Position numbers and translations under genes: made by a program. From a virus, in the IMG/VR virus record IMGVR_UViG_3300032607_000700, positions 1-64,000 of that record: a stretch of 64,000 bases of DNA. One strand, 5' to 3'. Under the pieces are notes generated by a model. It was not told the DNA's origin, searched no databases, and saw only the letters and a program-made list of their open reading frames with translations. Of the stretch, positions 30,583 through 39,000 are shown piece after piece (positions within the stretch are counted from its first letter, which is position 1; every line of letters begins with the position of its first letter).

Positions 30583-31569
30583 TCATTCAAACGAAAATAA
30601 GCTAGTAAATGTATTTGCTGTGTTTGTACTTGATTGCAAGTCCCAGGACAGCACACCCAATAGATTGTCAATCTTTTGGTCCACCACAGTGGCTTCCATG
30701 TTAGCATCATCAAACGGCAGTTCTTTAAACCAGGCTGGCAAATGATGCTCGTCTGTGGGATACCCAATACTGGTCCACCCTAGAGCATTGCTCTTGAGTT
30801 TGCATACAATGGTTTTCATACCATCCACAATCTGCATGGAGTAATTGTCTGAATTCATGCGTCGCAATGTGTTCCAGTTCAATGCAGCTCGAACATGTCC
30901 GGGCATGTTGGACTTGCCATTTTTTTCTTCTAAATTGCCATACTTGGTCAAGTTGTTCACACGCTTGGGTGAGCCTTTTTCCCAGCCCGGGCGTTCGGTA
31001 AATTTGTATTTGAATTCTCTGATACATTCCACAATTTCTTCTCTCTGTGTTCCTGTTAGTACCTTATTTAGAAGATCGCTAAGGAACTCTTGAATAACCA
31101 CCGGAGTATCACTGCGTTTTAGATCCAGACCCATGGCCTTTACCTTGCCCGGTCGGCCATTTACATCCACACGCTTGTTTTCTTTGTCAATGTACAGCAC
31201 AGCATAACGCTTCTTGGTAATAAACAAACCGGTACGTGCTACAATTTCTCGACCACCACGAATCACAGATCCCATGTCTCGTGGACAATGAAATGCCTGT
31301 TCCATGAATCCAGGAAAAGAATCATTCACTTGTTCGGCTATGGAGTTGTACAATGCAATACAAGTTTCTGCAGACCACTCCATTCTACCATCTTCAACTT
31401 CAGCTTGAACCATGGGCCACGCTGAAAAGTAACACGAATCTGTGTTATGTACTAAAATATCATTTGCAAAGAAGAACGGATCTTGTTTGTCAATGCTTAT
31501 ATCATACACATAGTCGTCAATTTCGCCAAGGCATTCGACGCTCTTTACTGTTGTTCTTTCAATATCCAC
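30583..31569 (-). CDS. 43: Split-intein C half fused to the DNA polymerase C-terminal domain
   Basis: Translation starts at GTG 31569. Residues 1-42 are an intein C half: VYDISIDKQDPFFFANDIL then VHN, with the terminal Asn before Thr. The extein TDSCYFSAWPMVQAE completes polymerase motif C (YGD-TDS). KKRYAVLY and the thumb region follow; the end SLFSFE resembles the clamp-binding tail of T4 polymerase. It must be trans-spliced to the product of 31768-32733. The start overlaps the decayed nuclease frame. Confidence 0.9.
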   Translation of the reverse strand: MDIERTTVKSVECLGEIDDYVYDISIDKQDPFFFANDILVHNTDSCYFSAWPMVQAEVEDGRMEWSAETCIALYNSIAEQVNDSFPGFMEQAFHCPRDMGSVIRGGREIVARTGLFITKKRYAVLYIDKENKRVDVNGRPGKVKAMGLDLKRSDTPVVIQEFLSDLLNKVLTGTQREEIVECIREFKYKFTERPGWEKGSPKRVNNLTKYGNLEEKNGKSNMPGHVRAALNWNTLRRMNSDNYSMQIVDGMKTIVCKLKSNALGWTSIGYPTDEHHLPAWFKELPFDDANMEATVVDQKIDNLLGVLSWDLQSSTNTANTFTSLFSFE

Positions 31570-31784
31570 TGGATTACTTTCTTAATTATTTCATGCTTAT
31601 TTGCTTTGAACTCGGATTCCAATATTACCAACGTCTTGAATCCAAGGTCCTGAACAGTCTGTAATTTTAGCATATCTCGATGCCTGATTTCAGCCGCAGT
31701 TTTACCTCGCATGATTGCAGAATCCGCATATACTGCTGGGTTAGCATGCCAGTAATCACCGTTAAATTCATGTAGATAGGCAAA
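31545..31784 (-). pseudogene. Remnant of an intein-borne Vsr/EDxHD-type homing endonuclease
   Basis: A frame with no start codon reads LHEFNGDYWHANPAVYAD and continues KTAAEIRHRDMLKLQT and LGFKTLVILESEF, the pattern of Vsr-like homing nucleases. It overlaps the end of the intein N half by 17 bases and the start of the C half. It looks like the nuclease that once linked the two intein halves, now out of frame. Confidence 0.75.
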
Positions 31785-32282
31785 TTATCAAATCATTTGG
31801 CAGGATATCAACAGGCTTAACTTCAATCAGGAATCCGTCACGATCTACCATTACGCTGTGATCTTCTGTCACTGTAACCGACTTATCATTATGCAATGTT
31901 ATTTTGTACAGTTTCTTTTTAGTTTTATGTCGCATAACATAAGAAATCCTACTCAAAACTGGCGCATCGTCGAACGCATTAAAGCCGACTACTTTAGCAA
32001 ACGACTGAACGCCGTATTCTTTATCACCATTACGTTCGTGTTGCTGGCACTGATTATATAACTCTGCAATTGTGATCTGTTCCGAATCGGTACGAATCAG
32101 TGTATCTCCGGTTACACTGTCGCCATATATGATACTTTTACCACTGTGATCATACTCGCCTGTGATGCATTCATTCACATATGCATCCATGTGCTTGGCA
32201 ATACTGCGACCCACCAAGGTTGTTGACTGTCCAATACGCTTGTCAAAGAATCTGCAGCCGGGATTCAAGATGGCACCATACA
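31768..32282 (-). CDS. 43: DNA polymerase exon 3 plus intein N half
   Basis: This exon follows the group I intron and continues LYGAILNPGCRFFDKRIGQ, then RSIAKHMDAYVNECITG and KSIIYGD, the first half of motif C. The intein N half begins with Ser1 (SVTGDTLIRTD), has block B VTVTEDHSVM, and ends after about 116 residues at TGA 31768. Joined to exon 2 it gives a 233-residue polypeptide, with a 62-codon-plus-1 junction that restores the reading frame. Confidence 0.88.
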
Positions 32283-32546
32283 CATTTATGTTCAGCTAAC
32301 TTCGCTAAAGTTAGTTCGTTTAGATTTACTAAACCGCCTTATATTTCTATAAGGATCAGACTATATCACCATCCAATTATTGGATGCCCCCCGTTTCGAT
32401 TCGCTTGAATCTACGTCTTTCGACTAGTCGTTGAACCTTCATATTGCTATGCTTGGCTGCTGATTGTCTTCAACTTAATGGTCAGAGTTTCCAGCAATTA
32501 GAGGAGTTATTCAACTATTGTTACCAATAGAGGTCGCAGTATCTTT
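32283..32546 (-). other. Group I intron in the DNA polymerase gene (264 nt, no ORF)
   Basis: The minus strand has the conserved core: ATTGCTGGAAACTCTGACC (P), AATCAGCAGCCAAGC (Q/R), GGTTCAACGACTAGTCGAAA (P7 side) and GATATAGTCTGATCC (S). The 5' exon ends in T and the intron ends in G. Removing 32546-32283 gives TCG-TTG-TAT-GGT, that is Ser-Leu-Tyr-Gly, the invariant polymerase motif. It is of the IA2-like type found in T4 td and nrd genes. Confidence 0.93.
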
Positions 32547-32733
32547 ACGAATTTAAATTAATTTTCTTAACCAATTGGCGCTTATCCCAAAACACTATCT
32601 GTTTTTTGACTTCTTCTTGATTTTTGTGAAATATTTTATTGTCGGAAATAACAAGATCATTTCTTGCACAAAACTCCTTTAACTCAGCAGCAGTGCCTTT
32701 TTCTAGCAATGTATTGAGATCGTTAATATTCAT
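32547..32733 (-). CDS. 43: DNA polymerase exon 2 (start of the middle polypeptide)
   Basis: GAGAGGA stands just before ATG 32733, which overlaps the end of the homing endonuclease gene, so a new polypeptide starts here. It begins MNINDLNTLLEKGTAAEL and ends FWDKRQLVKKINLNS, the motif B region of family B polymerases, followed by the group I intron. Without splicing, translation stops at TAA 32545. Confidence 0.85.
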
Positions 32734-33703
32734 CTATTCCTCTCTTGTTGAAAATTTGTCGGTTGTGCTCGTTTTGTACTTCTTTAGTCTCGAAAATAAT
32801 CTCCGGGGACCAATTGTCTGATGAAATTCTTACGATTTGAATTCCTTCTTCTAAGCATATCTGATGCTTACTGATATCATTTTTTATCGATGATTCTTTT
32901 CGATGCCAATATTCTCCATCAACTTCTACTAATAATAGCATGTCTGACAAGTAAAAGTCAAATTTTTTCTCCCTAACGGGATATTGAGTGACGTATCTAA
33001 TATTATTTTTGTTTAAAAATTGTTCAAATTGTATTTCTAAACTTGTAGTTTTTTTATTTGGGAATACTAATTTGTTTTCTTTTAAATATTCTTTTCTCCG
33101 AATACTCAAGTTGAGTCGATATTTTTCAAATTCGATCAAGTCATCTTTACGTCTTCTCCACGCCTGTTGTTGATTTAATGTTTTTTGTTGTTTTACATCT
33201 GGCAGTAAGACAAGTTTTTTACCTTTTTTTGCAATAGAAAGATTTCTTTTAGTTTCGTCAGTGTGTGTTACTCCAGGCTTCCCTATTCTGGATTCGTGAT
33301 AACACTTTTGGCATTGCATGCCGTTTAAAAAATTCCCCAAGTTCACTGTATAAGTCCCATGGTGTAAACATTTTACTTGTATTTGATCAGTTCTCGTTAA
33401 CACTTTATTTGGAAGAGCAACAATAGAATAATTGTTAGTTTCTGCTTGATATACTTCTTCTAAAGATATAATATTGTTAGTATTAATATGATTCCTACAT
33501 CTAACGTTATCTACATTGTCTCGAAATCTTTTGGTAATCGTTACTGTTTTGCTACAAATTTCGCACACAGGTATTGGATCACTCCTTAGGTATAGTTGTA
33601 TGGCTCCTGATAAATCAGAAATATTTTCTTTACCTCCGTAGTACTCTATTAATCGTTTAAACTGTCGGGGATACTTTTTCTTAAAATCATTAACAAAATT
33701 CAT
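32723..33703 (-). CDS. Homing endonuclease interrupting the polymerase gene (EDxHD/Vsr-like)
   Basis: The 326-residue protein has two zinc-ribbon-like Cys pairs (VCEICSKTV; MQCQKCYHES), a basic NUMOD-like middle (TDETKRNLSIAKKGKK), and a C-terminal nuclease domain: SLEIQFEQFLNKNNIRY, KKFDFYLSD, LLVEVDGEYWHRK. Its AT-rich codon use differs from the polymerase. It sits exactly between two polymerase reading frames, like MobE between gp43A and gp43B of some Aeromonas phages. AAGGAAAT precedes the ATG. Confidence 0.85.
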   Translation of the reverse strand: MNFVNDFKKKYPRQFKRLIEYYGGKENISDLSGAIQLYLRSDPIPVCEICSKTVTITKRFRDNVDNVRCRNHINTNNIISLEEVYQAETNNYSIVALPNKVLTRTDQIQVKCLHHGTYTVNLGNFLNGMQCQKCYHESRIGKPGVTHTDETKRNLSIAKKGKKLVLLPDVKQQKTLNQQQAWRRRKDDLIEFEKYRLNLSIRRKEYLKENKLVFPNKKTTSLEIQFEQFLNKNNIRYVTQYPVREKKFDFYLSDMLLLVEVDGEYWHRKESSIKNDISKHQICLEEGIQIVRISSDNWSPEIIFETKEVQNEHNRQIFNKRGIDEY

Positions 33704-33719
33704 AATATTTCCTTTATAT

Positions 33720-33727
33720 TATTTATC
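33720..33727 (-). promoter_or_regulatory. Late-type promoter box GATAAATA for the homing gene
   Basis: GATAAATA, one base from TATAAATA, lies 16 bases before the homing endonuclease ATG. Freestanding homing genes of T4 often carry their own late promoter. Confidence 0.4.
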
Positions 33728-33738
33728 CTGTTACTTTT

Positions 33739-33759
33739 CAGATTAATTTTTTTGACTAA
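33739..33759 (-). repeat. Scar repeating the polymerase LVKKINL segment
   Basis: Read in a frame shifted from the polymerase ORF, this 21-base stretch encodes LVKKINL, the same seven residues found intact in exon 2 (RQLVKKINLNS). The two copies differ only by synonymous changes. It overlaps the frayed C terminus of the first polymerase ORF and looks like a co-conversion or insertion scar. Confidence 0.6.
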
Positions 33760-35371
33760 TGGATAGTCTGTCAGGTATTGTGATACCGCTTGACAAGTCG
33801 TTCCATAGGTTTTTAGTTTTCTGCATGTCTAGACGTTCACTATACCAGCGTTTGAGCAAGCCTGGGATTACACCTTCTTTTTCGTAGGTGAATATGGTAC
33901 CATTGGCACTGAGGATCCATGGTCGATTAGAGTCAAACAGCATCTTCCAAATTTCAGCAGCTGAGTGAACAGTTTCCTCGCCATCCTGCCAGTCTATGGT
34001 GATCTCTGTGCCACGTTGCTGTTCCATCACAGCAGTGTATTCTAAGCTGGCAAACAATCCTTCCCATGCAGCAGCAAAGCTATCTCCGCCAGCTATTTTG
34101 TCTTGGATTAGCCGGTCAGTCAGTGTGGGTCTGAGTTGGCCGACAATGGTTTCTGGACCCATGTTAAGGGCCCGAATAGCACTGGGATAGAGCGAGTTGA
34201 TGTCGATGCTACCAATCCAGTCGTGGATCCCTTTTTTGGGATAAGCAACATAGGCACCTGCGGCTTGCGTGTCATCATCTGTGAGTCTTTCTTTACGGTT
34301 AGGAACTACCATACCACGTTCGTGAGCTTCAATAATAATTGCTTGCTCAGTCACAGCCACTGCACCCATTGTGGTCGGCAACAGCACGGTATTTTCATGT
34401 GCCAGGGTATTGGCCAAGCTCAAGAATTTAAGTTTCTTGTCCAGCTTGCCGATCAACATTGTGTCCTGGCGATTGTAATCAATAAAGATCTTGAAGTTCT
34501 GGTTGTACAACTGATCCAGTGTGCCTTCAAATGCAGTCTTACGACCAATTTCTTCGTATTCACCAATGGCGTCTAAGGCATAGCTGTGACGTTCTTCATA
34601 AGTGTATTTGCGATACAGTTGCATATAGTCCATATGCACTCGACCTACCAAGTCATAGGTTTGATTCTCTGCACCAAATCGTTCAAACATACGTGGCTTG
34701 GGAAACTGATTCCATAAGCACATACGTCTAGTGTCATCTTTGCTGAGAACTCTGGTGATTCGATTCACAGTGTAGGGAATGTCGTAACCTTCCGAGTTCC
34801 ATCCAGTGAGAATGTCTGCATCTTCAATAAGATCCAGAAATGTGTTCAACATGTCTGCTTCTTTTTCAAACATAAAGCAGTTGTCAAACTCTGCTGCAAT
34901 CTCTTTGGCAGTTTCCATGCTCATATGACGTGGAGGTACAGCCAGCGTCACAATTTGATCCAGCCAATCCATGTACACAGAGATAGCAGTGATTGGGTTG
35001 AACGGATCTGTCACAGGTGAGAAACCACGTTTGGGATCAAAGTCTACTTCAATGTCATAGAATGCTGTGTGCAGTTGAGGGCCGTCTTTGCCTTTGTAGT
35101 TTTCCTCTAAACAACGAAAGATAGGGTTAATATCACTTTCGTAGATTTTCTTGCTGGAGTGCATACGCACTTCCTTGCGAAACTCTTTGTTGTTGCGTGA
35201 GGAAAATCTACTCACTGGCGTGTCGTAGATGCTACGAAACTTGCCTTTGGGGTCGTCGTAGTAAAGAACGTAGTTGGCTGGATACTCTTGGTATACCCGT
35301 CGGCCATCTCGGCGTTCAACCACGTGAATTCGATCATGTGCTCGATCATATAAACAGTCCACATAACTAAT
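33743..35371 (-). CDS. 43: DNA polymerase N-terminal polypeptide (exonuclease and start of palm), likely AUU start
   Basis: The protein holds Exo I FYDIEVDF, Exo II ADILTGWNSEGYDIPY, Exo III YNRQDTMLI and polymerase motif A SIDINSLYPSAIR, then stops after MQKTKNLWNDLSSG plus a short frayed tail. AAGGAG at 35379-35384 is seven bases before an ATT codon at 35371 that would give MSYVDCLYDR, the usual N terminus of T4-like polymerases. The GTG at 35362 is 16 bases from the SD and would remove SYV. About 540 residues. Confidence 0.88.
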   Translation of the reverse strand: MSYVDCLYDRAHDRIHVVERRDGRRVYQEYPANYVLYYDDPKGKFRSIYDTPVSRFSSRNNKEFRKEVRMHSSKKIYESDINPIFRCLEENYKGKDGPQLHTAFYDIEVDFDPKRGFSPVTDPFNPITAISVYMDWLDQIVTLAVPPRHMSMETAKEIAAEFDNCFMFEKEADMLNTFLDLIEDADILTGWNSEGYDIPYTVNRITRVLSKDDTRRMCLWNQFPKPRMFERFGAENQTYDLVGRVHMDYMQLYRKYTYEERHSYALDAIGEYEEIGRKTAFEGTLDQLYNQNFKIFIDYNRQDTMLIGKLDKKLKFLSLANTLAHENTVLLPTTMGAVAVTEQAIIIEAHERGMVVPNRKERLTDDDTQAAGAYVAYPKKGIHDWIGSIDINSLYPSAIRALNMGPETIVGQLRPTLTDRLIQDKIAGGDSFAAAWEGLFASLEYTAVMEQQRGTEITIDWQDGEETVHSAAEIWKMLFDSNRPWILSANGTIFTYEKEGVIPGLLKRWYSERLDMQKTKNLWNDLSSGITIPDRLSISQKN

Positions 35372-35419
35372 GATAATTCTCCTTTTTATTACTTGTTGGG
35401 GTTAAGGTGTCTACTTAAC

Positions 35420-35710
35420 TCAATTAAGTATCATCCTTAGTAGTCCAATCGAATCAATTGATACTAGCAATATATAATTGGCAAGCATCCCAAAGCTGCG
35501 CCTAGTGTAGCTAGCCCAAGCGTACATAATACAGCCAAAGATCCAAATAGGATATAGCACAATAAGAGGAGGGATAGGTACAGTGAGGGCCATAGTGATT
35601 GAACATCCGACACTAATTGCCCAAGCCGCAATTTCCACAATAAAACGAACAGGTGAACTGGTGTAGTCATCGTGTATCCATCTGAAAATATCTTTAAATG
35701 CAGGGATCAA
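35420..35710 (-). CDS. 96-residue membrane protein
   Basis: Three hydrophobic segments are visible (FIVEIAAWAISVGCSITMAL, IVLYPIWIFGCIMYAWA, MLANYILLVSIDSIGLL). It overlaps the upstream small gene by four bases. Function unknown. Confidence 0.65.
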   Translation of the reverse strand: MIPAFKDIFRWIHDDYTSSPVRFIVEIAAWAISVGCSITMALTVPIPPLIVLYPIWIFGCIMYAWASYTRRSFGMLANYILLVSIDSIGLLRMILN

Positions 35711-35970
35711 AGAGTTCGACCCACAGTTTCCAAAATAGTTTCCAGCAATTCGTGATCTTGTTTGGCTTTACCAAACTCAGCTTTGTGTGCCAGTTTGATG
35801 GCTTTTTTCAGCACACTGGGTTTGATTTCCAATTCTTCAGCAATGGCCTTGATGGTATCATTGAGTCCGCCAGTGAGTGTTTCGATCTCCTGTGTGACCT
35901 GCATACCTTCCTGAATAATCTGAATCAGTTTGAGTTTTTGATCGCCGTTGAATGTTTTTTGATTGTTCAT
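35707..35970 (-). CDS. Small helical protein, possibly DsbA-like late-transcription factor
   Basis: The 87-residue protein contains LTGGLNDTIKAIAEELEIK followed by PSVLKKAIKLAHKAEF, a helix-turn-helix-like pattern reminiscent of the small dsDNA-binding DsbA of T4-like phages, from memory. The length is right (T4 DsbA is about 89 residues). It has its own promoter. The assignment is tentative. Confidence 0.5.
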   Translation of the reverse strand: MNNQKTFNGDQKLKLIQIIQEGMQVTQEIETLTGGLNDTIKAIAEELEIKPSVLKKAIKLAHKAEFGKAKQDHELLETILETVGRTL

Positions 35971-35991
35971 AGAGTTTTCCAGTAAAAATAC

Positions 35992-36020
35992 ATTATAGCA
36001 ACTGTGTTGACTATATGCAA
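35992..36020 (-). promoter_or_regulatory. Promoter upstream of the DsbA-like gene
   Basis: TTGCAT, 17 bases, TATAAT on the minus strand. It is the first clear sigma70-type promoter after the head-protein block and marks the start of the replication unit. Confidence 0.7.
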
Positions 36021-36035
36021 GTAGTTTTGGTTAAC

Positions 36036-39000
36036 TCATTGGCCGTTTAGCATTTGTGCTATCAATGCTTGGCGTTTCACACGGCTTTCGCTCATGGTAT
36101 TGGATCCAGTGTTGGGTTTTTTTGGTTGCTCGGCTTGTGGCACATTTTTGTAAACACGTTTGACAGGATCGTATACAGTTTTAAGTGGGCCCATGCCGGC
36201 TAGCTTTTTGACTCTGGACACCATGTCTTGATAGTCGGCGCCGTAGTCGGCTTCTTTTTCTCGAGGCTTGCCTTCCGCCATGTCTCGATTGATACTCTCA
36301 CCACCACCACCATCCCCGCTGCCACCAGGCTCGCCACTACCATAATAACCATAGCCTGGAAAGAAATATCTACCCAAGGATCTTGAAGTTTTTTTCTTTT
36401 TTCTTCTTGAACCCTCCGCCACACCTTTTTTATTCAACGCATCAATCGCGGCTTTTTTATGTTCGGGCGATGCTGTACTCATTGCAATATCTTTAATCAT
36501 CTTGGCAGTGCCAACCATGTCATCCGTGGGTTCAAAGTTTCCTAACCTCTTGTCATATTCTTTACGCTTGGCTGCAACTTGTTTGGCGTGAGCACTGGCC
36601 TCATTTATATCATTGAAATAATGACCAATGGCTGCATCTTCTGGGTCCACTGCAATCAGTCTATATGGAGCAATATTCCAACCACGGCCGTCTTTGTCTT
36701 CTATACGCACTCTGCGATCGTCGGGCTGACCACGCATGATAAACACTTCGCCGGAACTGTCCTGGCTGTCACGGACATAATCACCAGACTGAAGATTCAT
36801 GTATTCGTCGCGTGTACTTTCATCATCGTAACCGTCATTGCCTTCCGCCACACCTTGCTCTTTAACTTTCTTTCCTGTGTGTCTAGGAACATCACGCACT
36901 AGACTGTGTTTGCCATCATGGTGCCATCCTGGAAAATATTTGCCCGCTGACTGGAAAAAACGCTGATATATTGCTTCTTGTCTTTCTCCTGCACCCTGCA
37001 TGATAATTTCATCAATCTCTGTGTTGTATTCAGTGATGAATTTACGAACAGCATTGATTACAGTAGAATAGATTAAGAATTGGTTTTTATTTTTAGCAGT
37101 TAAATCAGTATTAATTTCATCGCCAAAACTATAGTCATCTTGTTCTTCTCTTACACCAAATGATACATTCACTGCGTTCCAGTTTTGTTTTTTACCAAAA
37201 GCCGGAGCACCTTTTACAGTGAAGTTTATTAAGTATGTGTCTTTACCAGACTTAAACTTCATAACTTTGTATGTAACTTGTTTACGGTCATTAGTGTTTA
37301 CAAAATCTTTTGGTTCTTTAACTTTGAGACTTGTGTTTGCTAATTCTTCTAAAGAGCCTTCCGCCACACCTTGCTCTCTAACCGGACCACCCCAACGAGC
37401 ATACAATCCATGCTGGGGTCCACCATCTTCAGGATGACGAGCACTGTAAATAGAAATGCCTTTTTGTATGGATTGCAATTCATTTTGATCAGCGTTGGCA
37501 CCCACTGGGAAACTTACATACACAAAGTCTGATTTTTTACCAATCTCTTGACCACCTGCCTTCAATAACAAACCGATTAGTCTTGCGGCGCTGTCGTCAT
37601 AGATTTCACGGCGATTGTTTCTCAGTGCCCATTCATCGCTAAACACAGATGTGAAGCCATTGATTGATACACCTGGCACCTGTGACAGTCTAAGCCATGA
37701 ACTACGAGCCTGTGGAGTTTGAGTTTCATCTGCCACAATGGTCATGCCTAACAATTTCATTGCTACACCGTAGAGATTTTGTCCCAGGCCTGTGCCGCGA
37801 TATTCATTATCAAGTCCAACGTTGGCAACTTGATAGCTGTTTTTGATAGGGAACCACGGTACCGAACGCAATGACAGGAAGCCTGCTTTTCTTAGTCCAT
37901 CATCAGGATGTTTTACATCAAATAGTTCAATGATGTAGTCAGCACCAGTCAAGAAAGAGCCTGCACGCCCAGCTTCACCGGCGGTGTAACCAAAACGCTG
38001 ACTGCCTGGCAGCATCTTGATCTTTGACAAAGTTTCTTTGCCGTAATTCTGACTTTTGGTGCTTAGTCCTTCTTTATCACCCGGGGTTCGTTGTATTTCT
38101 TGTATTTTTTCTTTGGTCTGATCCTGTGCGTCACTTTGTTGTTCACGCTTGTGCAATTCTTTACGTATCAATGCTTTGAATCTTGCTTCATTGCGATGTA
38201 AGACGCCTGGTCGTAACATTATTTTCAAGTGGTCGGTGTCGTAGTTGCTATAATCCGCCCCTCGAGTTGGTAGTTGATCAACAGAGCCTTCTGTCATACC
38301 TTGCTGTCTACGCTGTTTGCGAATAACAGCAATGGCCTGCAATACTGTTTTCTTAGTTAGTTTGCCTTCGCCTGCCATCAAGCGAATATCCTGCATAGTG
38401 ATACCGTCTTCAGTTGGAATCTTGATCTTTGCACCAGCTGACACAACTGGCTTTTTGTTATATTCTTTTTCGTATGCCTGTTGCTGCAACCAAGCATCTC
38501 TAGCAGCCGGACCATATTCGTCATCGTTTCTAGAGCCTTCCGCCACACCTTGCTTGTTCAACGCATCAATTGCGACTTTTTTATGTTCCGGAGAAGCATC
38601 GCTCATTGCAATATCTTTAATTAGTTTTGCAACACCAAACATTTGATCCGCTGGTTCAAAGTTGCCCAACCTCTTATCATATTCTTTACGGTTGGCAGCA
38701 ACTTCTTTGGCATGGGCTGATCGGGGTTCATTACTGCCGCCCGCCCAACCATACGCAGTGCGAAATTTCTTTACTTCTTCTAAATTAAAATAATGACCAA
38801 TGGCTGCATCGTCTGGATCAACCGCGACCAGCCTATATGGTGCAATATTCCAGCCTCGTCCATCTTTATCTTCTATTCTTACTCGACGATCGTCGGGCTG
38901 GCCACGCATGATAAACACTTCGCCGGAACTGTCTTGAGTATCACGGACATAATCGCCTGATTGGAGATTCATATATTCGTCGCGTGTACTTTCAGCATCG

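Noticed and set aside
32723-33742. A second group I intron holding the homing gene in the polymerase
   Set aside because: No P/Q/R/S core is present on either side of the gene, and a new ATG with SD opens exon 2; a fractured gene fits better.
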